A DNA stretch of 64,000 nucleotides from contig NZ_CP096276.1 of NCBI RefSeq assembly GCF_024662235.1, forward strand, positions 558,001 to 622,000, written 5' to 3'. Numbering within the stretch: the first letter of the stretch is position 1; each line of letters begins with the position of its first letter. Made by a program: the position numbers and the translations under genes. Below the pieces are notes generated by a model, which was given only the letters and a program-made list of their open reading frames with translations, did not search any database and was not told where the DNA came from. The DNA comes from Pimelobacter simplex. Lineage in GTDB: Bacteria; Actinomycetota; Actinomycetes; Propionibacteriales; Nocardioidaceae. This document shows, one piece after another, positions 1 through 8,773 of the stretch.

Positions 1-758
1 CCTTCGTGGCCGCCGACGCGTTGGTGCTCAAGGTCCGCGAAGGTGGCCGGGTGGTGCCGGTCCACGTGCTGGTCGCCACCGGCGTCAACGCCGACGGGCA
101 CCGCGAGATCCTCGGCGTGCAGGTCACCAGCAGCGAGGACGGCGCCGGGTGGCTGGCCTTCTGGAGGGATCTGACCGCCCGCGGCCTGGCCGGGGTCAAG
201 CTCGTCACCAGCGACGCCCACGCCGGGCTGGTGGCCGCGATCGGCGCCACGTTGCCCGGCGCCTCGTGGCAGCGCTGCCGAACCCACTACGCGGCGAACC
301 TGATGTCGGCGACGCCGAAGTCCTCGTGGGGCTGGGTCAAGGCGCTGCTGCACTCGATCTACGACCAGCCCGACGCCGACGCTGTCCACGCCCAGTTCGA
401 CCGGGTCGTCGACGCCCTGGCCGAGAAGCTCCCCAAGGTGGCCGAGCATCTGGAGGACGCTCGTGCCGACATCCTCGCCTTCACCGCGTTCCCGAAGGAG
501 ATCTGGCGCCAGATCTGGTCCAACAACCCCAACGAGCGCCTCAACCGCGAGATCCGCAGGCGAACCGACGTGGTCGGGATCTTTCCCGACCGGGCCAGCA
601 TCATCCGGCTCGTCGGCGCCGTCCTGGCCGAGCAGCACGACGAGTGGGCCGAAGGCCGCCGCTACCTCGGACTCGACGTCCTCGCCCGCGCCCAGGCCGT
701 CGACACCTGCGTCGTCGAGGAGGTGACCGAACCCGAACTCCAGGCCCTCACAGCCTGA
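1..758 (+). CDS. IS256-family transposase, 5' end outside window
   Basis: This is the C-terminal 250 or so residues of a DDE transposase. Every residue matches the end of the complete copy at 8897-10141, so about 160 N-terminal residues lie to the left of the window. The catalytic residues seen in the complete copy are present: Asp in VAADALVLK, Asp in VTSDAHAGL and Glu in NPNERLNREI. No frameshift is seen. The gene belongs to the element that cut into the carboxyltransferase gene immediately downstream. Family assignment is secure; activity cannot be judged because the start is missing. Confidence 0.93.
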   Translation, partial: FVAADALVLKVREGGRVVPVHVLVATGVNADGHREILGVQVTSSEDGAGWLAFWRDLTARGLAGVKLVTSDAHAGLVAAIGATLPGASWQRCRTHYAANLMSATPKSSWGWVKALLHSIYDQPDADAVHAQFDRVVDALAEKLPKVAEHLEDARADILAFTAFPKEIWRQIWSNNPNERLNREIRRRTDVVGIFPDRASIIRLVGAVLAEQHDEWAEGRRYLGLDVLARAQAVDTCVVEEVTEPELQALTA

Positions 759-812
759 CCGACACGCCCAACCGAGGGATCAACCTCGTACACCACCCCA
801 GCGGACTTGACC
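1..812 (+). mobile_element. IS256-type element 'IS256-a', copy 1 (right part)
   Basis: Positions 1-812 match 9384-10195 without a visible difference, then the sequences diverge, so 812 is the right end of the element. The end reads GCGGACTTGACC, the same terminus as in copy 2. The next 8 bases (TACCGTCA) should be one half of the target duplication; its partner lies left of the window. The element is inserted in the carboxyltransferase gene. Confidence 0.9.
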
Positions 813-1809
813 TACCGTCACCCTGGCGGAACCGCGCGCTTTGATCGGATTCCTCGGGCCGAAGGTCTATGCAGCGCTCAACGGAACTGAGTTCCCGAAG
901 GGCGTTCAGTTGGCCGAGAATCTTCTAGAACACGGGATCGTCGACGCTGTAGTCCCATCGTGTGAGCTGAGGCCAACCGTCCTCCGGATCTTGGAGCACC
1001 TTGACGGCCCGCTTCCCAGCGCCGGCCAGGCCAGAAGTAGCGACCCAATAGCTAACGGACCGGATGCTTGGGAGTGCATTACCACGACCCGAAGCCCGGA
1101 CCGCCCTGGCCTCCGAGCCCTGCTCAACCGCTGCAGTTCGGCGTTCGTTCTCGGTGGTCCTGACCGCACTCTGGCGACAGACAGCACCCTTCTGGCCATT
1201 GCTAGAGTCGGCGGACATGCTTGTGTCGTCTTCGGGCACGACCGCGAAGCGCAACAGCAGGGTTACCCACCCGGACCAACGGCGCTGCGGCGCGCCCAGC
1301 GAGCCATGCAGCTCGCTCGCGATCTACGTCTGCCCTTGGTCACGGTCATCGACACCTCGGGCACCGAACTGTCAGTGGATGCCGAACAGCATGGCACTGC
1401 ACGAGAGATCGCGAATTGTCTCGCGGCGATGGCGACGCTCGATACGCCAACGGTCTCGGTCGTCCTTGGGCAGGGCTGCGGCGGCGGAGCACTGGCATTG
1501 TTGCCGGCCGATCGCACAGTTGCTGCTAACCACGGTTGGATTACACCCTTGCCGCCTGAGGGTGCCAGCGTGATCCTGCACGGTGACCCTGACCTCGCCC
1601 CCGCCGTTGCTCGTCAGCAGCGAATCACGGCGATGGACTTGTGTGACAACGGCATTGTCGATTGTCTGGTCGACGACTCCGGCAGCCAGGCGGAGTTCGT
1701 TGCGCGAACGCTCTCATCGATTGAGGACCAGATCCAGATTGTTAGCTCCATGGGGAGCGACGCCAGAAGAACCGCCCGCCGCCGTCGCTGGCGAATCGTC
1801 ACCCCCTAG
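813..1809 (+). pseudogene. Acyl/acetyl-CoA carboxylase carboxyltransferase (beta-alpha fusion), 5'-truncated by IS256-a
   Basis: The frame is open from the IS end (codons from 814) to TAG at 1807-1809. The first residues (TVTLAEPRALIGFLGPKV) are the conserved C-terminal part of the biotin-carboxylase-partner beta subunit (AccD), and the remainder is an AccA-like alpha subunit with GGDP/HGTAREIA-type spacing and the glycine-rich GQGCGGGALAL stretch. It is therefore a fused AccD-AccA carboxyltransferase, which would move carboxyl from carboxybiotin to an acyl-CoA to give malonyl-CoA or a homologue. The 5' part must lie left of the IS, outside the window. The gene cannot be translated normally here. 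Its position just upstream of ccr suggests a joint role in supplying extender units, which is inference. Confidence 0.8.
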
Positions 1810-3226
1810 GCACCGGCGAGCAGGCAAAGAGGACGGAGCCACCGTTGAGCAACCGGATCGGTCCGACGAGCCCAGCCGGCGCTCCGCCCAAGCGACGTGT
1901 GGCCTGAGCGCGCTCCCCGAGCCGCAACTCAAGCGCCCCGGCCCGTCGGCTACGGGGCTAGCCAACGCGAGCGGTGGGGCGGAGCCACAAAGTTGAAATG
2001 TCATGCCATTTTCTCGAACAGGACAACCGAAGGGAGCCGAATGCCGTGCAGCACATCCTCGACGCCATCCTTGCCGATGGGACCTCTTCGGAGGACTTCG
2101 CCAGTCTCGACCTGCCCGCCTCCTATCGCGCGGCGACGGTCCGCAAGGACGAGGTCGACATGTTCGAGGGGATCCCGTCTCGGGACAAGGACCCGCGCAA
2201 GTCGCTGCACGTGGAGGAGGTGGCGCTGCCCGAGCTGGGTCCGGGTGAGGCGTTCGTGGCGGTGATGGCCTCGGCGATCAACTACAACACGGTGTGGACC
2301 TCGATCTTCGAGCCGGTCTCCACGTTCGGGTTCTTGGAGCGCTACGGCCGGGAGTCCGACCTGGCCAAGCGGCACGACCTGCCCTACCACGTGGTGGGCT
2401 CGGACCTGTCCGGGGTGGTGCTCAAGGTAGGCGCCGGGGTGACCCGCTGGAAGCCGGGCGACCGGGTGGTCGCGCACTGCCTCTCGGTGGAGCTGGAGGC
2501 CCCCGACGGCCACAACGACACGATGCTGGACACCTCCCAGCGGATCTGGGGCTTTGAGACCAACTTCGGTGGCCTGGCCGACGTCGCGATGGTCAAGGCC
2601 AACCAGCTGATGCCCAAGCCCGAGCACCTGACCTGGGAGGAGGCCGCCTCCCCGGGCCTGGTCAACTGCACCGCCTACCGCCAGCTCGTGAGCGCCAACG
2701 GCGGGAACATGAAGCAGGGCGACAACGTGCTGATCTGGGGCGCCTCCGGTGGGCTGGGCGGGTTCGCCACCCAGTACGCCCTCAACGGCGGCGCCAACCC
2801 GGTCTGCGTGGTCTCGAATGAGGACAAGGCCCAGATCGTGCGGAACATGGGTGCGGAGATGGTGATCAACCGCTCCGAGATGGACTTCAGGTTCTGGAAC
2901 GCCGACGGCACCGCCCAGAACCCCAAGGAGTGGCTGCGGCTGGGCAAGGCGATCCGGGAGCTGACCGGCGGTGAGGACATCGACATCGTCTTCGAGCACC
3001 CCGGCCGGGAGACCTTCGGCGCATCTGTGTTCGTGACCCGCAAGGGCGGGGTGATCACCACCTGCGCCTCCACCAGCGGCTACATGCACGAGTACGACAA
3101 CCGCTACCTGTGGATGAACCTCAAACGGATCATCTCCAGCCACTTCGCCAACTACCGCTGGCGTGCCTCAGACATTTCGGACAGTGGATCAAATAAGGTC
3201 CATTCCGAAATGGAGGTAACTAGTTA

Positions 3227-3517
3227 ATGCCGGAAAAGCGTCGAAAGTTCACGCCTGAGTTCAAGGACGAGGCCGTGAAAATGGTGATCGAGTCGTCTCG
3301 TTCGATCGCCGAGGTCGCCCGCGAGATCCACGTCAATGAAGGCACGCTGGGAAACTGGTGCGCGAAGTACCGGGAGGCGAACCCCGAGGAAGAGTCGCCA
3401 CTGTCGATATCGGAGCGTGCCCGACTTCGTGAGCTCGAGAGTGAAGTTCGCGAACTGCGGATGCGTAACGAGTTCTTGGGAAAAGCGGCGGCCTTCTTCG
3501 CCCAGGAGTATCGGTGA
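3227..3517 (+). CDS. IS3-B transposase subunit OrfA
   Basis: A 96-residue helix-turn-helix protein of the IS3 OrfA type (KRRKFTPEFKDEAVKMV start, HTH around SIAEVAREIHVNEGTLGNW) followed by a leucine-zipper-like helix (LRELESEVRELRMRNEFL). In IS3 elements OrfA binds the terminal repeats and, fused to OrfB by ribosomal frameshifting, forms the transposase. It overlaps orfB by 4 nt (GTGA), where a frameshift or reinitiation could occur. Copy 2 at 36004-36294 encodes the same protein. Confidence 0.93.
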   Translation: MPEKRRKFTPEFKDEAVKMVIESSRSIAEVAREIHVNEGTLGNWCAKYREANPEEESPLSISERARLRELESEVRELRMRNEFLGKAAAFFAQEYR

Positions 3518-4395
3518 GCGCGAAATACGAGTTCATCGACGCGCAGAAGGCGCACTATCCGGTGGTCAAGATGTGCGCCTGGGCCGGGGTGTCCCGGTCT
3601 GGCTTCTACGACTGGGCCGACCGGCCCGCCTCGGCCACCGCACAGCGTCGCGAGCGACTCAAGGCCGTGATCGAGGCCGTCTTCGACGACTCCGACGCCA
3701 CCTACGGCTACCGGCGGATCCACGCTTCCCTCGGCCGCATGGGCGAGGACGCCAGCCCGGAGCTGGTGCGGGGGCTGATGCGCGAGCTCGGACTGGTGCC
3801 GTGCCAGCCCCGGCCGTCCCGGCCGACCACCACCATCGCCGGCGACGCCGCCGCAGTGCCCGACCTCCTCGGACGCGACTTCACCGCCCACGCGCCGGGA
3901 ACCAAACTCGTCTCCGATATCACCTACATCGGCACGGATGAGGGCTGGTTGTACCTGGCGACGGTGATCGACTGCGCCACCAAGGCCTGCATCGGCTACG
4001 CCATGGCCGACCACATGCGCACCTCTTTGGTAGTCGAGGCATTGGATATGGCCGCACGCAACTACACCCTGGAATCACAATGTGTGATCCACTCGGATCG
4101 CGGAACGCAATACATGAGCGACGAATTTGCCCGCGCAGCCTCACGACTCGATCTTCGCCGGTCGGTGGGTAGAACTGGGATCTGTTTCGATAACGCGTTA
4201 GCCGAATCGTTCAACGCAGCGGTGAAAGTCGAACGGGTCAATCGCGTGACCTATCCCACCCGCGACGAAGCGAGGAAAGACGTGGCCCGGTACATCGAAT
4301 TCCGCTATAATCGCCTACGTCTTCATTCAGCACTCGGCTACCGCACCCCACAAGAGGTCCACGACGAGTACTGCAACCAGCAGCAGGCAGCGTAA
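3514..4395 (+). CDS. IS3-B transposase OrfB (rve integrase domain)
   Basis: A 293-residue OrfB with an HTH_21 segment (YGYRRIHASL) and a retroviral-integrase-like catalytic core. The DDE residues are visible in SDITYIGT (first Asp), HSDRGTQYMS (second Asp) and DNALAESFNA (Glu). It starts at GTG 3514 inside the orfA stop. Codon use changes in the last third (more A/T-ending codons). No defect is visible. Confidence 0.95.
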   Translation: MSAKYEFIDAQKAHYPVVKMCAWAGVSRSGFYDWADRPASATAQRRERLKAVIEAVFDDSDATYGYRRIHASLGRMGEDASPELVRGLMRELGLVPCQPRPSRPTTTIAGDAAAVPDLLGRDFTAHAPGTKLVSDITYIGTDEGWLYLATVIDCATKACIGYAMADHMRTSLVVEALDMAARNYTLESQCVIHSDRGTQYMSDEFARAASRLDLRRSVGRTGICFDNALAESFNAAVKVERVNRVTYPTRDEARKDVARYIEFRYNRLRLHSALGYRTPQEVHDEYCNQQQAA

Positions 4396-4670
4396 AAACA
4401 CAATTAATCACTGTCCGAAATTTGCGCGGCAGCCCACGCGAGTCCTGGGAGGCCAACCGGCTCATCGCCCAGGCCAAGATCCACCCCACCCTCTCGCGCA
4501 CCTACCGCCTCGAGGACGTCGGCCAGGCCGCCCTCGACGTCCACCACAACAAGCACCAGGGCAAGGTCGGCGTCCTGTGCCTGGCCCCCGAGGAAGGCCT
4601 CGGCGTCCTCAACCCGGACCTCCGCGACAAGCACCTCGACAAGATCAACCTCTTCCGCGGCGTCTGAGCC

Positions 4671-5897
4671 ATGTACAACGCTCCTTCGGCCGGAAGGCCA
4701 ACCCTAGCCACGTTCGCAACCCAGGACGGATGGTTCGGCCGTTTCGGCGGCCGTTTCATGCCAGAAGCATTGATGACTGCGCACGAGCAACTCACCAGTT
4801 GCTGGGAACACGCCATGAACGACGTCACGTTCGGCCAGCAGCTCGACCAACTGCTCCGCGAATACGCGGGCATACCCTCGACTCTGTTCGAAGCAAAGAA
4901 CCTCAGTCGCGAACTGGCAACTCGGATCCTGTTGAAGCGCGAAGACCTCAACCACACGGGTGCGCACAAGATACGCAATGTGCTGGGCCAGGCCCTCCTC
5001 GCCAAGCGCATGTCCAAGACGAGGGTCATCGCCGAGACCGGCGCGGGCCAACATGGCGTCGCGACGGCAACGGCCAGTGCATACCTTGGCCTGGAATGCG
5101 TCATCTACATGGGCGCGACCGACGTCGAACGCCAAGCCGTCAACGTAGCGCGAATGGAACTATTAGGTGCCACGGTGGTGCCCGTCGCGACTGGCTCTGG
5201 GACACTTAAGGACGCTATCAACGAGGCCCTGCGAGATTGGGTGTCGACGTGCGATACAACCCACTACCTGATGGGCACCGCAGCTGGTCCGCACCCGTAC
5301 CCCTCAATGGTGCGTGACTTCGTGCGAGGGATCGGGGACGAGGCCAGAATCCAATGCCTCAACCTAACCGGACACCTGCCCGACGTGGCGATCGCCTGTG
5401 TCGGCGGTGGCTCCAACGCGATCGGCCTCTTTTCCGGATTCGTCGACGACTCCATGGTTAGACTCGTAGGGATCGAAGCTGGGGGAGAGGGCTTCGCTAC
5501 AGGCCGTCATTCGGCTGCGATCACGGCAGGACGAGTAGGGGTTCTCCACGGAGCGCGAACGTTCTTTCTTCAAGACGATGATGGACAAACGATCGAATCC
5601 CACTCCATCTCGGCCGGCCTCGACTACCCAGGCGTCGGGCCGGAGCATGCTTGGCTGGCCGAGACTGGACGCGCAGAGTACAGAACCGTCACCGACGCTG
5701 CAGCGATGGCGGCCCTGGCGAAACTGGCCCGGACCGAAGGCATAATCGCGGCAATCGAGTCGGCGCACGCAGTCGCTGGAGCCTTCGAACTCGCTCGCGA
5801 GATGTCGGGCCAGACGATCCTCGTCTGCCTTTCGGGTCGTGGCGACAAGGACATGGCAACCGTCGCGGCGTGGCTTAAGAGCGGATTGGGCCGATGA
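4671..5897 (+). CDS. trpB: Tryptophan synthase beta chain (accessory copy)
   Basis: This 408-residue PLP enzyme condenses indole with L-serine to give tryptophan. The PLP-binding region [12 protein letters not shown] places the Schiff-base lysine at about residue 100; [13 protein letters not shown], the phosphate-binding GGGSNAIG and GRGDKD near the C-terminus are all present. One residue is unusual: HKIRNVLGQ has Arg where most TrpB proteins have HKINN. The gene starts 3 nt after the ccr stop codon and overlaps trpA by 4 nt (ATGA), so ccr-trpB-trpA look like one transcription unit, now interrupted upstream by IS3-B. No other trp genes are in the window, so it is probably a second, pathway-specific copy. 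Confidence 0.93.
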   Translation: MYNAPSAGRPTLATFATQDGWFGRFGGRFMPEALMTAHEQLTSCWEHAMNDVTFGQQLDQLLREYAGIPSTLFEAKNLSRELATRILLKREDLNHTGAHKIRNVLGQALLAKRMSKTRVIAETGAGQHGVATATASAYLGLECVIYMGATDVERQAVNVARMELLGATVVPVATGSGTLKDAINEALRDWVSTCDTTHYLMGTAAGPHPYPSMVRDFVRGIGDEARIQCLNLTGHLPDVAIACVGGGSNAIGLFSGFVDDSMVRLVGIEAGGEGFATGRHSAAITAGRVGVLHGARTFFLQDDDGQTIESHSISAGLDYPGVGPEHAWLAETGRAEYRTVTDAAAMAALAKLARTEGIIAAIESAHAVAGAFELAREMSGQTILVCLSGRGDKDMATVAAWLKSGLGR

Positions 5898-6796
5898 GCA
5901 CATCAGATGCCTTCGCGTCCGCGAGTCGCGATGATCGTGCCGCTCTGATCGGCTACCTTCCGGCCGGATTCCCAAGCGTGGAGGGATCAATCACCGCACT
6001 TCGTGTAATGGCCGAATCTGGTTGCGACGTGATCGAGGTTGGGCTTCCCTACTCCGATCCAGTAATGGACGGGTCGGCCGTCGAAGCCGCTGCCCGCCTA
6101 GCGCTTCAAAGGGGCTTCCGGACGAGGGACGTGTTCCACGTCGTTGAGGAAGTGTCGAAATCGGGTGTCGACGTTGTTGTGATGAGTTACTGGAACCTCA
6201 TTGAACGCTATGGCTCAGGCAGGTTCGCACGGGACCTTTCAGCCGCTGGTGGTGCCGGCGTCGTCACCCCCGACCTCCCATTCGAGAACGCCTCTGCATG
6301 GGTGACTGAAACGGATCAGCGCAGCCTCGACCACATCTTCCTCGTCGCGCCGTCGTCTGCCGACCACCGGCTGAAGGCCACGGCCCTGCACTGTAGCGGG
6401 TTTGTCTACGCGACCGCCGTTATGGGCGTGACGGGAGTCCGTGCAGGGAAGAGCGATCTTGCGGAACCCCTCGTCAAACGCGCGCGTGCCGTTACCAACC
6501 TGCCCATTGCGGTTGGCATCGGAGTCTCCAACGGTGAGCAAGCTGCGGAGATCGCCACCTTCGCCGACGGTGTGATCGTTGGATCAGCGTTCGTGCGGGC
6601 CATAGAGACGGGCCGAGGCAACCCAGCCGTATCCATCGCTGACCTTCGAACGGTGTCCCAACTCGCCGCAGGCCTGGCAACGGCAGCTCGCCGTCCTGCC
6701 CGCGGCGCCCGCCGCCAAGCTCCGATCAAGGGAAAGGCTCAATGCGTCGCTGACGGCCCGACGGAAAGAACTCAGCGCCCCTCTGAAGACCATTGA
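5894..6796 (+). CDS. trpA: Tryptophan synthase alpha chain (accessory copy, C-terminal extension)
   Basis: A TIM-barrel enzyme that cleaves indole-3-glycerol phosphate and passes indole to TrpB. The catalytic Glu lies in [11 protein letters not shown] and the catalytic Asp in PVMDGSAV; the phosphate loop [11 protein letters not shown] and [12 protein letters not shown] follow. At 300 residues it is about 35 longer than usual: after residue 260 a basic, low-complexity tail rich in Arg and Ala shows no family similarity, perhaps read-through into formerly non-coding DNA. It is translationally coupled to trpB. Confidence 0.92.
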   Translation: MSTSDAFASASRDDRAALIGYLPAGFPSVEGSITALRVMAESGCDVIEVGLPYSDPVMDGSAVEAAARLALQRGFRTRDVFHVVEEVSKSGVDVVVMSYWNLIERYGSGRFARDLSAAGGAGVVTPDLPFENASAWVTETDQRSLDHIFLVAPSSADHRLKATALHCSGFVYATAVMGVTGVRAGKSDLAEPLVKRARAVTNLPIAVGIGVSNGEQAAEIATFADGVIVGSAFVRAIETGRGNPAVSIADLRTVSQLAAGLATAARRPARGARRQAPIKGKAQCVADGPTERTQRPSEDH

Positions 6797-6986
6797 CAGA
6801 GGGCAACACGGATCCTCATACTGAGAGACTCAGTGACTAGTCCTCTACGTCGCTGATCGCCTTGGCCCCACTGAATGCTGACGCGCGAGATCAAGCGGCC
6901 GCCCGGCACCTGCTCTCGCGCGGGGTCGCCCCAGACCAGTCAGCACAACCCACCAGAGACTCGGTGCGAGTCGAAAGGAAACCCTC

Positions 6987-8420
6987 ATGCAGTTGCGTCA
7001 GTTCCGAAACTTTATCGGCGGCAAGGCGGCCGACTCCGCTTCCGGCCAGACCTCAGAAGTCATCGACCCGTCCACCGGCCAAGCCTTCGCCACCGCTCCA
7101 GTGTCGGGTGCCGAGGACGTCGACCGGGCCATGGCGGCCGCTGAAGCCGCGTTCGAGAAGTGGAGCCGCGTCACACCCTACGAGCGCCAGCTTGGACTGA
7201 TGCGAATGGCCGACGCTCTTGAAGCTCGCGCGGAGGAGTTCGTCGCGCTGGAGGTCCAGAACACCGGCAAGCCGGTGTGGATGGCCGAGACCGACGACAT
7301 CCCGCTCAGCATCGATCAGATCCGCTTCTTCGCTGGTGCCGCCAGGATGCTCGAAGGTCGCTCCTCCGGGGAGTACTGGGAGAACACCACCTCCTGGACC
7401 CGTCGTGAGCCGGTCGGTGTCGTGGCCCAGGTGACGCCCTGGAACTATCCACTGATGATGGCTGTGTGGAAGTTCGCTCCCGCGCTAGCCGCCGGAAACA
7501 CCGTCGTCTTGAAGCCGTCCGACACGACGCCGGCAACCACCGCGCTCTTGGCCGAGGTTGCCGGCGAGTTTCTCCCGCCGGGCGTCTTCAACGTGATCTG
7601 CGGCGACCGCGACAGCGGGCGCGCAATGTTTGAGCACCGGACCCCGCAGATGGTCGCCCTGACAGGATCCGTGCGAGCCGGCATGGAGGTCGCGGCCTCC
7701 GCAGCGCGAGATCTGAAGAAGGTTCACCTCGAGCTCGGGGGCAAGGCGCCGGTCATCGTCTTCGATGACGTCGACGTCGAATCCGCAGCGGAGCAAATCG
7801 CAGAGTTTGGCTACTACAACTCGGGTCAGGACTGCACGGCTGCGTGCCGCGTCCTTGTCGGTGCACGAGTGCACGACGAATTTGTTGCCGCGCTCACCAA
7901 GGCCGCTGCAAGCACCAAGACCGGCATGCCGGATGGCGACGGTGTGTACTTCGGCCCGCTCAACAACCGGAGCCAGCTCGAGTTGGTCTCGGGCTTCGTG
8001 GACCGGCTTCCCGGTCATGCCGAGGTGACGACCGGAGGCAACCGGGTCGGGGACAGTGGCTACTTCTACGCCCCGACAGTCGTCACCGGGATGCGCCAGG
8101 ATGACGAGGCCGTACAGAAGGAGATCTTCGGCCCGCTCATCACGGTTCAGAAGTTCATCGACGAGGCTGAAGCAGTCCGGTTTGCCAATGACGTGCCCTA
8201 TGGTCTCGCAGCCAGTGTGTGGACGACCAACCACGCCCGAGCGATGCGCGTGGTGAACGCCCTCGACTTCGGAACCGTTTGGATCAACACCCACCTGAGG
8301 TTCGTTGCGGAGATGCCGCAGAGCGGATTCAAGCATTCCGGGTACGGTTCGGATCTCTCGTTGTACAGCCTGGAGGACTACACGCGGATCAAGCATGTCA
8401 TGAGCAACCTCGAAGGCTGA
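6987..8420 (+). CDS. NAD(P)-dependent aldehyde dehydrogenase, gamma-aminobutyraldehyde/betaine-aldehyde dehydrogenase type
   Basis: A 477-residue aldehyde dehydrogenase oxidising an aldehyde to a carboxylate. The substrate-channel and cofactor motifs are in order: VTPWNYPLMMAVWK, VVLKPSDTTPATT, the Glu of LELGGKAPV (about residue 249) and the catalytic Cys of SGQDCTAACR (about residue 283). The SGQDCTA version of the cysteine motif resembles gamma-aminobutyraldehyde dehydrogenases (PatD type), but the exact substrate is inferred. AAAGGAAA lies 6-13 nt upstream of the ATG. It is separated from trpA by 190 nt, so it probably has its own promoter. Confidence 0.9.
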   Translation: MQLRQFRNFIGGKAADSASGQTSEVIDPSTGQAFATAPVSGAEDVDRAMAAAEAAFEKWSRVTPYERQLGLMRMADALEARAEEFVALEVQNTGKPVWMAETDDIPLSIDQIRFFAGAARMLEGRSSGEYWENTTSWTRREPVGVVAQVTPWNYPLMMAVWKFAPALAAGNTVVLKPSDTTPATTALLAEVAGEFLPPGVFNVICGDRDSGRAMFEHRTPQMVALTGSVRAGMEVAASAARDLKKVHLELGGKAPVIVFDDVDVESAAEQIAEFGYYNSGQDCTAACRVLVGARVHDEFVAALTKAAASTKTGMPDGDGVYFGPLNNRSQLELVSGFVDRLPGHAEVTTGGNRVGDSGYFYAPTVVTGMRQDDEAVQKEIFGPLITVQKFIDEAEAVRFANDVPYGLAASVWTTNHARAMRVVNALDFGTVWINTHLRFVAEMPQSGFKHSGYGSDLSLYSLEDYTRIKHVMSNLEG

Positions 8421-8765
8421 GCGACGTACTCGGCCTTCGAGCCAGTTCCGTGCTCCAGCATGTGGACGCTTCCTGAGCAGTTGGCGCTATGGCAGATCCG
8501 CACGACGGAGGTTGACGCGGCGCGCGGGAGTCGCTCGATCGCGCGCCGGCCGTGGGCCGTGGTCCTAAAGGATTCTGACGGACATGGCTAGACGAGGTGC
8601 CTGCCCCCACAAGGGGCGGGCGCCTTGGCCGTGGTCCCCGAGGTCTCGGCGGCCACTGTGACCGCTGACGTGTTCGTGCAGACCTCCGCCTTCTCGCACC
8701 ACCCGGGTCCAGTTCCAGCAGGGGTGTGTGCAGATGGCTGACCCTTGTGGGCGTGCTCCTCGCCG
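8421..8765. other. Non-coding stretch between the aldehyde dehydrogenase and IS256-a copy 2
   Basis: I see no supported gene here. It includes a GC-rich inverted-repeat-like segment around 8602-8625 (GCCCCC...GGGGCGGGCGCC) that could terminate the aldehyde dehydrogenase transcript, and IS-type debris cannot be excluded. The right border is the 8-bp target duplication of IS256-a. Confidence 0.4.
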
Positions 8766-8773
8766 ATCGACCG

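Larger units (their letters stand above)
3159..4436 (+). mobile_element. IS3-family element 'IS3-B', copy 1 (1278 bp, 3-bp target duplication)
   Basis: The ends were set by comparison with copy 2 (35936-37213, same length) and by imperfect terminal inverted repeats of about 28 bp, both starting TGG and sharing ATTTCGGACAGTG. The element is flanked by CGC at 3156-3158 and 4437-4439, a 3-bp duplication as usual for IS3. It contains orfA and orfB. The 3' third of orfB and the right end are visibly richer in AT than the surroundings, hinting at a donor of lower GC. Confidence 0.95.
2046..4667 (+). pseudogene. ccr: Crotonyl-CoA carboxylase/reductase, split by an IS3-family element
   Basis: The gene encodes an MDR-superfamily enzyme that reductively carboxylates crotonyl-CoA to ethylmalonyl-CoA using NADPH and CO2. 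The 5' segment (2046-3158) carries SRDKDPRKSLHVEE, INYNTVWTSIFEPV and the nucleotide-binding WGASGGLGGFATQ; the 3' segment (4440-4667) carries VGVLCLAPEEGLG. Removing the 1278-bp element and one 3-bp duplication (CGC) gives 1341 nt, that is 446 residues, the usual family length, with the junction reading NYRESWEANR. GTG at 2046 was chosen because AAGGGAG lies 9-12 nt upstream and family proteins start near this point; an ATG at 2000 is the alternative. The product is now truncated and carries a short tail read from the IS. Confidence 0.9.
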
